DNA of 64,000 nt from Salinarchaeum laminariae (GTDB lineage Archaea > Halobacteriota > Halobacteria > Halobacteriales > Salinarchaeaceae). The position numbers and the translations under genes are program-made. Shown piece by piece: positions 1 to 8,653 of the stretch (position 1 is its first letter; each line of letters opens with the position of its first letter). Location: NCBI RefSeq assembly GCF_023204835.1, contig NZ_CP096270.1, forward strand, positions 2,232,001 through 2,296,000, given 5' to 3'. The notes under the pieces were generated by a model, which ran no database searches, was not told the DNA's origin, and was given only the letters and a program-made list of their open reading frames with translations.

Positions 1-166
1 GCTGGCCGAACTGCGTCTCCTCGGCGAACGCGGCGTCGAGGTGGAGGGGCTGCTGGTTCATCGTGAGATCGCAAAACTGCTGGTTGTCCGATTCGCTGAT
101 CGTCCGGCGTTTGTCGTGACGGATCGTCTCGCCGACCGCGAACTCCTCGTAGTACCGACCGGGCAT
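1..166 (-). CDS. MaoC-family acyl-CoA dehydratase, N-terminal part
   Basis: Only the first 55 residues lie in the window; the gene runs off the left edge. The protein begins MPGRYYEEF and continues into the hot-dog fold hydratase region. At residues 35-42 it reads TMNQQPLH, which corresponds to the hydratase-2 motif GDxNPxH with Asp replaced by Asn (N37, H42). As I recall, this variant occurs in MaoC proteins encoded beside CitE-type lyases. Such enzymes hydrate enoyl-CoA esters; in haloarchaea the candidate substrate is mesaconyl-CoA. The start is the second of two overlapping ATGs (GCATGCAT), chosen because MPGRYYEEF reads as a natural N-terminus. It is divergent from the thioredoxin gene. 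The substrate is inferred from neighbours, not from sequence. Confidence 0.8.
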   Translation of the reverse strand, partial: MPGRYYEEFAVGETIRHDKRRTISESDNQQFCDLTMNQQPLHLDAAFAEETQFGQ

Positions 167-378
167 GCATTGGGCGACGGACGGGCGGGAGAAATCGGTT
201 GTGGTGGATCAGCTGTCGTCTCCCGCGCGACCGACTTTTTGATGACGGTAGACCAGTGCCTCCTGATGCGTGGCTCTGGTTCCCTCCCACCTGATACGCC
301 GCCCAGTTCGCTCTCGACCACCGATTCCACGGTTCCGGGAGCACGAGGGCCAAGGACCTGCGGGCCATAGCACTCTGT

Positions 379-717
379 ATGTCCACTGAATCGAAACCCC
401 GCCGCGTCACTGTACCGGAGCTTCGGGAGCTCGTCGAAGCAGAGCCGCTCGTCCTGGCCGAGTTCTACACCCGAAGCTGTCCGGCCTGCGACGCCCAGGA
501 GCCGATCCTCGGCGGCGTCGCTCGCGAACTCGATGGGGTCGTCGCGATGGTCGATCCGGGCGAGGATCTCTCCGCGCTCGAGACGTTCGGCATCCGAAGC
601 ACGCCCGGGTTCGTCAGGTTCGAGGAGGGAGCGCAAGCGGGAACGCTCGCGGACGGCGTCGTGGCGGCGGATCGACTGCTCGCGTTCGCACGCGGTGACG
701 CCGCCGACGCTGCGTAA
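379..717 (+). CDS. thioredoxin-family protein
   Basis: This is a 112-residue single-domain thioredoxin-like protein. The redox motif is CPAC (C34, C37), preceded by the usual EFYTRS strand, and a cis-proline segment TPGF follows at about residue 78. CPAC differs from the classic CGPC, so the redox potential is probably different. It has no signal peptide and should be cytoplasmic, acting as a disulfide reductase or carrier. It lies between the divergent maoC-like gene and the citE-like gene about 90 bases downstream, on the same strand as the latter. Its partner is unknown. Confidence 0.85.
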   Translation: MSTESKPRRVTVPELRELVEAEPLVLAEFYTRSCPACDAQEPILGGVARELDGVVAMVDPGEDLSALETFGIRSTPGFVRFEEGAQAGTLADGVVAADRLLAFARGDAADAA

Positions 718-805
718 CTCCAGTGGAACCGCGGACGACTCGGGTGGGGCGCCCCAACCAACGGCCGGGCGTGGACTTACGGTCGTGCCGTTCGAGAGAC
801 CGACC

Positions 806-1768
806 ATGGCTCGTCGTAGCGTTCTGTTCACTCCAGGGGATCGCAGAGCGATGCTCGAAGGTGCGCCGGATACCGGCGCAGACGTCATCGTCTTCGACCT
901 CGAGGACGGCGTCGCGCCCGATCAGAAAGCCAGCGCTCGTGCAACCGTTCGCTCGGTGCTCGCGGACGATTCGTTCGATCCCGATGCGGAGTGTCTCGTT
1001 CGCGTCAATCCGATCGGCGGCGGTTCTGTGACTGCCTCCCGGGAGGGGGATGAGGCGGAGGAGGCGAAGGTGGAGACCGAAAAGGGGCGGGAGATGGTGG
1101 CGAAGCGGGAGTGTGCGTACGTCGCGGACGTTCGTGCGCTGGCGCCGGTGAGCGACGCGGTCGACGGTGTCGTCCTGCCGAAGGTTCGATCCGGTTCGGA
1201 CGTCAGGCGAATCGGTGGCGAACTCCGGTCCCACGGGCTTCCACGAACCGTGTTTGCGCTCGTCGAGACTGCCGCGGGAATCCAGCAAGCTCCCGCGATC
1301 GCCGAGGCTGGCGCGACCGACGCGCTCGTGATCGGCACGGAGGATCTCGCGGCTGACGTCGGCTCCTCGCCTGCAGACGATCGACGGGAGAGCTCCTACG
1401 CACGCCAGCGCGTGGTTACCGCGGCAGCGGCAGCCGGCGTGGACGCGATCGATACGCTCTGGACGTCGTTCGAGGACGAGGACGGTCTCAAATCGGACGC
1501 GACCGATGCCGTCGCGCTCGGGTTCGATGGAAAACTCGCGATCCATCCCGCGCAGGTCCCGATTCTCAACGAGGCGTTCACGCCGAGTGCCGAACAGCGC
1601 GACTGGGCGGGCCGCGTGCTCGCCGCTCGCGAGGAGGCAGATGGTCAGGGTGCGTTCGCCGTCGACGGTGAGATGATCGACGCACCGCTGATCGCGAGGG
1701 CAGAACGGATCGTCGACCGGGCACGAGCAGCCGGGCTATCGGTCTCGATTTCCACCGACGCGGAATAA
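806..1768 (+). CDS. HpcH/HpaI aldolase / CitE-family lyase (beta-methylmalyl-CoA or malyl-CoA lyase-like)
   Basis: The 320-residue protein begins [13 protein letters not shown] and carries family motifs FDLEDGVAP (30-38), RVNPIG (66-71), VVLPKV (122-127), ALVETAAG and [10 protein letters not shown]. The CitE superfamily cleaves or forms (methyl)malyl-CoA-type esters with Mg2+. In haloarchaea the homologue beside maoC serves the methylaspartate cycle as beta-methylmalyl-CoA lyase or apparent malate synthase; that role is inferred here from context. The ATG at 806 fits the conserved N-terminus; an in-frame open stretch upstream from 533 is Arg-rich and not credible. Oddity: residues about 75-104 form an extra Glu/Lys-rich segment encoded by an unusually purine-rich tract between the two usual substrate-binding elements. 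Confidence 0.85.
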   Translation: MARRSVLFTPGDRRAMLEGAPDTGADVIVFDLEDGVAPDQKASARATVRSVLADDSFDPDAECLVRVNPIGGGSVTASREGDEAEEAKVETEKGREMVAKRECAYVADVRALAPVSDAVDGVVLPKVRSGSDVRRIGGELRSHGLPRTVFALVETAAGIQQAPAIAEAGATDALVIGTEDLAADVGSSPADDRRESSYARQRVVTAAAAAGVDAIDTLWTSFEDEDGLKSDATDAVALGFDGKLAIHPAQVPILNEAFTPSAEQRDWAGRVLAAREEADGQGAFAVDGEMIDAPLIARAERIVDRARAAGLSVSISTDAE

Positions 1769-1841
1769 TATTCCTAATACAATTTTAGGCGATAATTGTC
1801 CAGTATATTGGGGTCTGACGGCTTCTTTTCCGAACATTCGC

Positions 1842-1850
1842 TACATATGG
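1842..1850 (+). promoter_or_regulatory. TATA-like box upstream of glutamate dehydrogenase
   Basis: The sequence tacatatgg lies in an AT-rich interval after the citE-like gene. It would place transcription start near 1871, giving a leader of about 20 bases before the ATG at 1890. This argues against the upstream in-frame ATG at 1863, which sits only about 18 bases from the box. Confidence 0.45.
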
Positions 1851-1889
1851 TTCGTCACGCTTATGAGTGAAACCCGAGACCCTCCACGT

Positions 1890-3146
1890 ATGTCGAACGA
1901 GGTCAATCCGTTCGAAAGCCTCCAAGAACAGATCGACGACGCGGCTGTCCATCTCGACGTCGAGGATGGACTCGTCGAACGGCTGAAAAATCCAGAGCGA
2001 ATTCTCGAGACCAACCTCACGTTCGAGCGTGACGACGGTGGCCTCGAGACCGTTCGGGCCTACCGCTCTCAGTTCAACGGCGACCGTGGCCCCTACAAGG
2101 GCGGTATTCGCTACCACCCGGGTGTCACGCGAGACGAGGTCAAGGCCCTCTCGGGCTGGATGGTCTACAAGTGTGCGACCGTCGGGATCCCCTACGGTGG
2201 CGGCAAGGGTGGCATTTCGATCGACCCCGGCGAGTACAGCGAGGACGAGCTCGAGCGGCTGACCCGTTCCTTCGCGAAAGAGCTGCGCCCCATCATCGGA
2301 GAGGACCGAGACATTCCCGCGCCGGACGTCAACACCGGCCAGCGGGAGATGAACTGGATCAAGGACACCTACGAGACCCTCGAGAACACTACGGAGCCCG
2401 GCGTCATCACCGGGAAGAATCTCGACAGTGGCGGCAGCGAGGGTCGCGTCGAGGCGACTGGGCGATCTACCGTCCTCGCTGCGCGTGAGGCATTCGAGTA
2501 TCTCGGCCGCGACATCGCCGACGCGACCGTTGCAGTCCAGGGCTATGGGAACGCCGGCTGGATTACGGCGAAGCTCGCCGACGAGCTGGGTGCGACGGTC
2601 GTCGCTGTTTCTGACTCCTCTGGCGGCGTCTACGCCGAGGACGGACTCGACCCCGTCGCCGCGAAAGATCACAAGCGCGAGACCGGCAGCGTCGCCGGTT
2701 TCGCCGGCGCCGACGGGGAGATCAGCAACGACGAGCTCCTGACTCTCGACGTCGAACTGCTCGTTCCGGCCGCACTCGAGAACGCAATCGACGCCGATCT
2801 GGCAGAGGAGGTCTCCGCAGACGTCATCTCGGAGGCTGCCAACGGTCCCCTGACGCCTGACGCAGACGACGTTCTCACGGACGAGGACGTCCTCGTCGTC
2901 CCCGACATCCTCGCGAACGCCGGCGGCGTCACCGTCTCCTACTTCGAGTGGGTCCAGAACCGCCAGCGGTTCTACTGGTCCGAGGAGAAGGTCAACGACG
3001 AGCTCGAGACGATCATCGTCGACGCGTTCGACGATCTGATTGCAGCCTACGAGGAGAAGGATCTCGCGAACCTGCGCACGGCGGCCTACGTCGTCGCGAT
3101 CCAGCGCGTCATGGACTCCTACGACCAGGCTGGCACCTGGCCCTGA
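1890..3146 (+). CDS. gdhB: Glu/Leu/Phe/Val dehydrogenase family: glutamate dehydrogenase
   Basis: The 418-residue protein has the full family architecture. The N-terminal catalytic domain carries [10 protein letters not shown] and [12 protein letters not shown] with the substrate-binding lysines, and [10 protein letters not shown] follows. The C-terminal Rossmann domain has the VQGYGNAGW fingerprint. It interconverts glutamate and 2-oxoglutarate plus ammonia. I place the start at 1890 ([14 protein letters not shown]) rather than 1863 because haloarchaeal homologues begin near [13 protein letters not shown] and because of the TATA position. It follows the citE-like gene on the same strand; glutamate dehydrogenase supplies ammonia-fixing steps in the methylaspartate cycle, so co-location is suggestive. 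Cofactor preference cannot be read reliably. The gdh paralogue number in the symbol is tentative. Confidence 0.93.
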   Translation: MSNEVNPFESLQEQIDDAAVHLDVEDGLVERLKNPERILETNLTFERDDGGLETVRAYRSQFNGDRGPYKGGIRYHPGVTRDEVKALSGWMVYKCATVGIPYGGGKGGISIDPGEYSEDELERLTRSFAKELRPIIGEDRDIPAPDVNTGQREMNWIKDTYETLENTTEPGVITGKNLDSGGSEGRVEATGRSTVLAAREAFEYLGRDIADATVAVQGYGNAGWITAKLADELGATVVAVSDSSGGVYAEDGLDPVAAKDHKRETGSVAGFAGADGEISNDELLTLDVELLVPAALENAIDADLAEEVSADVISEAANGPLTPDADDVLTDEDVLVVPDILANAGGVTVSYFEWVQNRQRFYWSEEKVNDELETIIVDAFDDLIAAYEEKDLANLRTAAYVVAIQRVMDSYDQAGTWP

Positions 3147-3170
3147 GATCGCGGTTTCCCTGCTCCGTCG

Positions 3171-3182
3171 TTTTTTCTTTTT
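3171..3182 (+). terminator. T-rich terminator of gdh
   Basis: A run of six T, one C and five T follows the gdh stop by about 25 bases. Archaeal RNA polymerase terminates at such U-tracts without needing a hairpin. It lies in the short convergent gap to the acyl-CoA dehydrogenase gene. Confidence 0.6.
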
Positions 3183-3195
3183 CGTGCCGGCGTCC

Positions 3196-4335
3196 TCAGA
3201 GTCCGAGCTCTCGCCCGAGCACCAGATGCTGAATCTCGCTGGTCCCCTCACCGATCTCCATCAGTTTCGCGTCGCGGTAGAATCGCTGTGGGGCGAAGTC
3301 CTCGGTGTACCCGTACCCGCCGAGCACCTGGACGGCGTCTTCGGCGACCTCGCGGGCTGCCTCCGAAGCGTCGAGCTTCGCGAGCGCGGACTCGTCGACG
3401 ACGCGCTCGCCCTGATCGTAGCGCCACGCGGCTTCGTGGGTCAGGAGTCGTGCGCGGTGGGTCTTGCGATGCATCGCGACGATCATATCGCGGACGGCGT
3501 CGAACTTCGAAATCGGCTGGCCGAACTGCTCGCGCTCGACGGCGTACTCCTTCGCGGCTTCGAATGCACCCTGGGCGAGGCCGACCGATAGCGACGCGAT
3601 CGAGATCCGTCCGCCCTGGAGGGTTTTCATCGTCTGGTTCCAGCCCTCTCCCTCCTCGCCGAGCAGCCGGTCCTCGGGGATCCGGACGCCGTCGAGCTGT
3701 ACCTCGCAGGTCGGCGAGGCGTTGAGCCCCATCTTGTCCCAGACCGTCGAGATCGAGAAGCCGTCGTCGTCGGGCGAGACGATGAACGTCGAGATGCCGT
3801 CGTAGCCGGAGTCGGGATCGGTGACCGCCTTGACGAGCACCGAGTTCGCGACGCTCGCGTTCGTGATGAACTGCTTCGTGCCGTCGAGTACGTACTCGTC
3901 GCCGTCTTTCGTCGCCGTCGTGTTCATGTCCGAGGCGTCCGAGCCGCTGCCGGGCTCGGTCAGTGCCCATGCGCCCATGCCCTCGCCGGATGCGAGGGGT
4001 TCGAGCCACTCCTCCTTCTGGGCCTCGGTGCCGAAGAGTTCGATGGGTTTCGATCCCAGCGAGACGTGTGCTGCGTAGGAGAGCCCGACCGAGCCAGAGA
4101 CCCGCCCCAGCTCTTCACAGACGAGGGCGTACATGAACTGATCACCGCCGAGACCGCCGTACTCCTCGGCGATCGGGACGCCCATGACGTCGAGCCGTCC
4201 CAGTTCGTCGAAAATCTCCTGCGGAAACCGGTGTTCGTCTTCGATCTCCTGTGCGATCGGCTCGATCTCGGCCTCGCAGAAGTCCCTCACGCTGTCGCGC
4301 ATCATGCGGTGCTCGTCCGGCAGGGAGAAGTTCAT
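3196..4335 (-). CDS. acyl-CoA dehydrogenase
   Basis: The 379-residue length is typical of the family. It has the N-terminal helical domain (MNFSLPDEHRMMRDSVRDFCE), the FAD/substrate motif ALTEPGSGSDAS (about 123-134), and the C-terminal helical domain with QVLGGYGYTEDF. The segment IGEGTSEIQ holds the Glu that normally acts as catalytic base. It oxidises acyl-CoA to enoyl-CoA with FAD, passing electrons to ETF in the cytoplasm. It is convergent with gdh, so not in its operon. Chain-length specificity (short-chain or branched) is not visible. An enoyl-CoA product would suit the MaoC hydratase at the left edge, but that link is speculative. Confidence 0.93.
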   Translation of the reverse strand: MNFSLPDEHRMMRDSVRDFCEAEIEPIAQEIEDEHRFPQEIFDELGRLDVMGVPIAEEYGGLGGDQFMYALVCEELGRVSGSVGLSYAAHVSLGSKPIELFGTEAQKEEWLEPLASGEGMGAWALTEPGSGSDASDMNTTATKDGDEYVLDGTKQFITNASVANSVLVKAVTDPDSGYDGISTFIVSPDDDGFSISTVWDKMGLNASPTCEVQLDGVRIPEDRLLGEEGEGWNQTMKTLQGGRISIASLSVGLAQGAFEAAKEYAVEREQFGQPISKFDAVRDMIVAMHRKTHRARLLTHEAAWRYDQGERVVDESALAKLDASEAAREVAEDAVQVLGGYGYTEDFAPQRFYRDAKLMEIGEGTSEIQHLVLGRELGL

Positions 4336-4443
4336 GAACGATCGTTATCGGGGGTGGGCAAAAAGGCAGCGCCCTCGGACGGCTCTGTCTCAGCCCAACT
4401 GGGAATGGGCTCTCGGATACCCTTCAGATCCCTCCCTAGCAAC

Positions 4444-4450
4444 AATTTTA
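4444..4450 (+). promoter_or_regulatory. TATA box of the RIO-like kinase gene
   Basis: The sequence aatttta is centred 27 bases before the GTG at 4474, the spacing expected when the start codon is also the transcription start. It supports leaderless GTG initiation for the kinase gene. Confidence 0.65.
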
Positions 4451-4473
4451 CCGGTACCCGCCGTTCGACCGGT

Positions 4474-5274
4474 GTGAACGTTCGCCAGCTCGTCCGGGGA
4501 ACCGTGGAGTGGTCGGCTCTGGAGGCCATCGGAGCCGAGCTCGCTGCGCGCTCCGACGGCGACAGCGTCCGGATCGAGTTCATGGACGCCGACAACTGGC
4601 TCTCGACGCCGCTCGTCGTCGACGAGCAGTGGTTCGTGAAGGTGATCACGCCACAGAACGCCCGCGTGCACGGCGTTCTCACCAGCGCTCGTAACCTCGG
4701 GATGTTGACCAGCGGGACGGAGGGTTTCTTCGCGCGCTTCGACGGCCCCTTCGAGATGGGCGAACACGAGATCGAGGCGACCCGGAAGATGCGGGAGATA
4801 GGCCTCGACGCGCCCGAGCCCGTCGAGGTGTTCGAGGAGGCCGGGCTCGGAGTCGTCGTCCTCGAGTACCTCCCCGACTACCGAACCCTCGGCGAACTGG
4901 CGACCGAGGAGCTCGATTCGGTCGCAGAAGCGACCTGTGCCGCGCTCGCGACGATGCATGAGAACGGTCTCGCCCACGGCGATTTCCGTGAAGAGAACGT
5001 CCTCGTGGTGGACGGCGCTCCGTTCTTCATCGACGCAACTCTCGTGGAAGCAGAGGGACTCAGCGACGCTCGGGCGTACGATCTCGCCTGCCTGCTGGCG
5101 GTGCTCGCTCCGCGGATCGGGGCCGCCCGGACGGTCGAGATCGCGATGGAGTGTTACGACGTCGAGACCGTCGTCGACGCCAGCAGCTATCTGGATTTCG
5201 TCAACCTCCGGCCGGACCACGAGTTCGACGTCGCACTGCTGAAAGGCGAGATCGACAAGGCAGCAGACGCGTAA
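4474..5274 (+). CDS. RIO1/Bud32-like small serine/threonine kinase
   Basis: The 266-residue protein resembles RIO/Bud32 lineage kinases. Visible elements are a VAIK-like lysine in WFVKVIT (K56), a conserved Glu-rich helix near GEHEIEATRKMREIGL, the hinge VLEYLPD, the catalytic loop HGDFREEN (D170, N175) and a metal-binding Asp in FFIDAT (D187). The key residues are present, so it is likely active as a kinase or ATPase, perhaps in ribosome or tRNA biology as for archaeal RIO proteins. The GTG start is set by the TATA box 27 bases upstream; the longer in-frame open stretch before it overlaps the divergent acyl-CoA dehydrogenase gene and is not credible. Substrate unknown. Confidence 0.75.
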   Translation: MNVRQLVRGTVEWSALEAIGAELAARSDGDSVRIEFMDADNWLSTPLVVDEQWFVKVITPQNARVHGVLTSARNLGMLTSGTEGFFARFDGPFEMGEHEIEATRKMREIGLDAPEPVEVFEEAGLGVVVLEYLPDYRTLGELATEELDSVAEATCAALATMHENGLAHGDFREENVLVVDGAPFFIDATLVEAEGLSDARAYDLACLLAVLAPRIGAARTVEIAMECYDVETVVDASSYLDFVNLRPDHEFDVALLKGEIDKAADA

Positions 5275-5324
5275 AGTCGGTCGATCCGTCTGGGCCCGCT
5301 CGCCCGTCTGCCGTGCAGATCGAT

Positions 5325-5984
5325 TTATCCGTCGTGCTCGACGCCGCCGAGGAGCGTGAAGTAGTGCTCACGCTCGGAGTCGGCGATGCGCTGTGGATAC
5401 GCTCCGTAGGTGAGGGCGTAATCGCCGTTCGAGCCCACGGCCTCTGTCACCTGCAGCTCGATGTCGATTTCGGCGCCGGTGGCGTGTTCTGCTGTGCCGG
5501 TAAAGCGAGTGACCGTGGTCGATTTCCCCAGCAGCGTCGCCGTCTGCTCGTCCTGCGCTTCGAGGTTTCCAAAGCCCTCGTAGCGGTCTTGTACCGTCTC
5601 CACGAGGTCTTTCGTGCTCATATCGTCGATAGGGTTGAACGTCTGACCGAGCACCTTGGCTTTCGGCGTGGTGATCGCAGTGAACGTCGTCGCGCGCTGT
5701 TCGCCGCCGAGTAAGGAGAGGTCGATCGTCCGGTCGTACTCGACGTACCAGTTGCTGACTTCGACGGTGCGGCTACTCCCACCCGCCTCGAACTTTCGCT
5801 CGAGGGTTTCCTCGCGCTGGCGCTGTTTCTGATAACCAGTCTCGGTGAGCGCCGCGTTGGAGACGCTCGGCTTGGTCGCCGAAAAGGAGAGGTCGTCGTC
5901 TCCGAGGATGAAATCAAGACAGCCGGCTGATGCGACGAGTCCGGCGCTCGCGCCTGCTGCGAGCAGTGAACGGCGTGTGTGCAT
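5325..5984 (-). CDS. Tat-exported lipoprotein, haloarchaeal DUF6517-like
   Basis: The 219-residue protein has a twin-arginine signal (RR at 4-5) followed by a hydrophobic stretch and a lipobox ending ASAGC (C22). It should therefore be exported folded by Tat and lipid-anchored on the outer face of the membrane. The mature part has an acidic surface and a repeated beta pattern with no catalytic motif that I recognise. It resembles the haloarchaeal lipoprotein family called DUF6517; that label is from memory. It ends convergently with the kinase gene, 50 bases away. A TATA-like gtattcaa (minus strand, near 6013) fits a leaderless start at 5984. Confidence 0.75.
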   Translation of the reverse strand: MHTRRSLLAAGASAGLVASAGCLDFILGDDDLSFSATKPSVSNAALTETGYQKQRQREETLERKFEAGGSSRTVEVSNWYVEYDRTIDLSLLGGEQRATTFTAITTPKAKVLGQTFNPIDDMSTKDLVETVQDRYEGFGNLEAQDEQTATLLGKSTTVTRFTGTAEHATGAEIDIELQVTEAVGSNGDYALTYGAYPQRIADSEREHYFTLLGGVEHDG

Positions 5985-6158
5985 TACAATTTGGTACTCT
6001 CCCGATACTTGAATACTCTGTGGGTGTCACGGGGTGAGTGCCATTCACCGTGGCGTGCCCGGGCCAGCCAGTGCCTGACTCGTCCGACTGGCCGATGTTT
6101 TCGCCCCGCAGCTACGCTCCGTGGCGCTTTTGCCTCTGTGGCGGGTATCGACGGTCGA

Positions 6159-7154
6159 ATGATCTCCGAGGGCTGCGAGCAGTGTGCCAAAGGCGGCAAG
6201 ATGGTACTCTTCGTCTATGGCTACTGTGACGAGCGCGATTGCTTCTACTGCCCGCTCGGGGAGAACCGGAAGAACGTCACCGACGTCTACGCCAACGAGC
6301 GAAAGGTCGAGTCCGACGAGGACGTCCTGGAGGAGGCCCACCGGATGGACGCGCTGGGCTCCTCGATCACCGGCGGGGAGCCCCAGGAAGCGCTCGGGCG
6401 GACCTGCCACTACCTCGAACTGCTGAAGGACGAGTTCGGCGAGGATCACCACACGCATCTCTACACCGGGATCCCCGGCGGCCGCGAGAACATGCGACGG
6501 CTCGCCGAAGCCGGTCTCGACGAGATCCGCTTCCACCCACCTCTCGAGAAGTGGGGCGATCTCCACGGAACGGAGTGGGAGGACATCCTCTACATCGCTC
6601 GTGAAGAGGGGCTCACGCCCGCCTTCGAGATCCCCGGCATCCGCGCGGAGCAGGAGTTCCTCGAGTTCCTCGATGAGGGCGCCGCGGACTTCTGTAACGT
6701 CAACGAGTTCGAACTCAGCGACGGCAACTACCGACGGATGCAGGAAGAAGGATTCGAGCGGAAGGAAGATCACATGAGCGCCGTCGCGGACACGCGCGAT
6801 GAAATTCTCGAGCAGATGGGCGACCACGAAAAGGTCTACTTCTGTACCTCCGTGTTCAAGGACGCCGCCCAACATCGTCGCCGCCTCAAGCGAATCGCCC
6901 GCAACGTCCGGCGGCCGTTCGACGACGTCACCGACGACGGGACCCTCGTGTACGGCAAGGCGTGGGTAGAGCCGAGCCGCCTGGACGCGCTCGGCGTGCC
7001 CGAGGAGTTCTACACGGTCAAATCCGACCACGTCGAAGTCGCGTGGTGGCTCCTCGAGGAGATGGTCGCGGAGGGTGATCTCGACGAGGGTGAGATCGTC
7101 GAGCAGTATCCGACAGTAAAAGGCACTGTCGTCGAGCGGACGCCGGTAGCGTAG
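6159..7154 (+). CDS. radical SAM protein of the COG2108 type
   Basis: The 331-residue protein has a radical SAM cluster motif C23-x4-C28-x2-C31 (GYCDERDCFYCPLGE), one residue longer than the canonical CX3CX2C. An additional Cys pair, CEQC (6-9), lies just before it. Other features are SSITGGEP (the SAM-binding GGE motif), GIPGG and EIPGIRAE. I place it in the archaeal COG2108 group, described as related to pyruvate formate-lyase activating enzyme; its reaction is unknown. The ATG at 6159 (MISEGCEQC) is chosen because the longer open frame overlaps the divergent lipoprotein promoter. It stands alone, divergent from the lipoprotein gene. Confidence 0.82.
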   Translation: MISEGCEQCAKGGKMVLFVYGYCDERDCFYCPLGENRKNVTDVYANERKVESDEDVLEEAHRMDALGSSITGGEPQEALGRTCHYLELLKDEFGEDHHTHLYTGIPGGRENMRRLAEAGLDEIRFHPPLEKWGDLHGTEWEDILYIAREEGLTPAFEIPGIRAEQEFLEFLDEGAADFCNVNEFELSDGNYRRMQEEGFERKEDHMSAVADTRDEILEQMGDHEKVYFCTSVFKDAAQHRRRLKRIARNVRRPFDDVTDDGTLVYGKAWVEPSRLDALGVPEEFYTVKSDHVEVAWWLLEEMVAEGDLDEGEIVEQYPTVKGTVVERTPVA

Positions 7155-7299
7155 GGCCGCTGACCGGTCGTCACGGTCTGGTGACGCGAAGAACAATCGC
7201 TGCCGTGGGTCCGGTGTACACCGAGACGCACGCGAGCCATACAAATGCGGACACCGCTGCGACCGTAGCCTCTTTTACAGTACTGCCCACAGAGTACCT

Positions 7300-7464
7300 A
7301 TGGTCGAATTATTGTTGCACTCCGGCACCGGACATCCGGAGCTTGCCTGGATCGTCGTTGCCTGCATCCTCGCGCTATCGCTGGGACTTGCGATCGGCGC
7401 ACTCTCCGATCGGATCCGCTCCCTGTTCGTGACTGAGCGATCGGAAACGCCAGATAGCGACTAG
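7300..7464 (+). CDS. small membrane protein, 54 residues
   Basis: A short open frame begins MVELLLHSGTGHPELAW and contains one transmembrane helix (about residues 16-36, rich in Val, Ala, Leu and Gly). A basic/acidic cytoplasmic tail ending TPDSD follows. A TATA-like tcttttaca centred about 25 bases before the ATG supports a leaderless transcript. The N-terminal half is outside or short, and the tail carries Arg residues after the helix (SDRIRS), consistent with the positive-inside rule. I recognise no family. Such single-helix proteins are common in haloarchaea and often go unannotated. Confidence 0.6.
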   Translation: MVELLLHSGTGHPELAWIVVACILALSLGLAIGALSDRIRSLFVTERSETPDSD

Positions 7465-7556
7465 TCCCCTTTTCGCCGCGAGTAGCCTCGTACTACGTTT
7501 CCCGAACCTCGAACAGGTCGGTAACGACGAGATTCTGGCCTGATCGGCGACGCCAG

Positions 7557-8570
7557 TCAGGCGCGTCCGTCGACGAGTTCTTCATAGGGCGTGACGAGCT
7601 GATCGCCGACGGTGTCCAGCGAGAACTGCTCACTGGTCCGTGCCGCCGCCGAACCGATCGCGTCGCGTCGCTCCGGGTCCTCGCAGAGCTCTCGAAGGGG
7701 TTCGACGAACTCCTCGTCGGCCTTGAGACAGTCTTCACCGTCGTCGAGCCACTCGTAGGTCGGGATCGAACGGATCACCGGGGGTTTCCCACAGTGCATC
7801 GCTTCGAGCAGCGCCATCCCCTCGTTCTCGTTCTTCGAGGGCCAGAAGAAGACGTCCCCGGCAGCAGGTGCACCGCGTGGATCCTCGATGTAGCCGGTGA
7901 ACGTGCAGTTCTCCGGCGAGTTGGCGACGAGCTGTCGCGTCTCTCGGGGCTGGAGATACTTGTCGAGCGTCCCGCCAGCGGGGTTGATGTACCCGAACCA
8001 GACGAAGTCGAGGTCGGGCATTGCGCGAGCGGTCTCGACGAACGTCCGGAGGCCCTTGCGCTTGATCACGTGGCCGAACATGAACACGACCGGCGGCTCC
8101 AGGTTGTAGCGCTCCAGATACTCCGCTCGGAGCTCAGGATCGTCCCAGCCCTCGAAGCGATCGGCGTCGAACCCGTTCGAGATTACCGTTGAGGGCGTGT
8201 CCGTGTACTCGGCGATCACGTCCTGATTGTGCGCTGACGGACAGATCAGGTGGTCGGCCTGTGAGTAGCCGTAGGCAAGATAGGGCCGGAGCGGCTTCGC
8301 GAGGACGTTCGAGAAGACGAAACTCTCCCGAAAGTCCGCGGCAGTGTTGTGGGTGTGAGCGACGACGGGGACGCCAGCTCGTCTCGCTCGTTTGGCGTAG
8401 TAGATCGACCGTGGCCCCATATTGTTGAGGTGGAGCAGATCTGCCTCGAGCGTCGGCTCGGTCGTATACTCGACCCCGCGGCGATCGAGAATCGTCCGCT
8501 GATTGTTGACAGACTGGGCGAAGCCGCCGGTGATCGCCCCCTCCCACTCGAAGTAGTGGCTAACCTTCAT
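7557..8570 (-). CDS. GT4-family glycosyltransferase
   Basis: The 337-residue protein has two Rossmann-like halves. The N-terminal acceptor domain starts MKVSHYFEWEGAITGGFAQS. The C-terminal nucleotide-sugar domain has VVFMFGHVIKRKG, with the basic residues that bind phosphate, and KNENEGMALLEAMHCG, the EX7E-type motif of family GT4. It should transfer a sugar from an activated donor, probably to a membrane lipid or glycan, on the cytoplasmic face. Haloarchaeal relatives are annotated as glycolipid or diglucosyl-diacylglycerol synthase-like enzymes; the acceptor is not deducible here. It is encoded alone between a small membrane protein gene and aroB-type gene, with no neighbouring glycan genes. 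Confidence 0.82.
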   Translation of the reverse strand: MKVSHYFEWEGAITGGFAQSVNNQRTILDRRGVEYTTEPTLEADLLHLNNMGPRSIYYAKRARRAGVPVVAHTHNTAADFRESFVFSNVLAKPLRPYLAYGYSQADHLICPSAHNQDVIAEYTDTPSTVISNGFDADRFEGWDDPELRAEYLERYNLEPPVVFMFGHVIKRKGLRTFVETARAMPDLDFVWFGYINPAGGTLDKYLQPRETRQLVANSPENCTFTGYIEDPRGAPAAGDVFFWPSKNENEGMALLEAMHCGKPPVIRSIPTYEWLDDGEDCLKADEEFVEPLRELCEDPERRDAIGSAAARTSEQFSLDTVGDQLVTPYEELVDGRA

Positions 8571-8653
8571 GGATCGGTGTCGCGGCCTGGGCGTCGCGGT
8601 CTCGAATTTGAGTGCCCTTCGGCGGCGGCCCTCACAATCGTCGACGAGGGTCG

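Noticed and set aside
1863..1889. upstream ATG for gdh adding nine residues
   Set aside because: The TATA-like box at 1842-1850 is too close to it, and the family N-terminus starts near NPFESLQEQ.
1785..3251. 488-codon open frame antisense to gdh
   Set aside because: Rich in Val/Asp/Arg without family motifs; the plus-strand gdh is certain.
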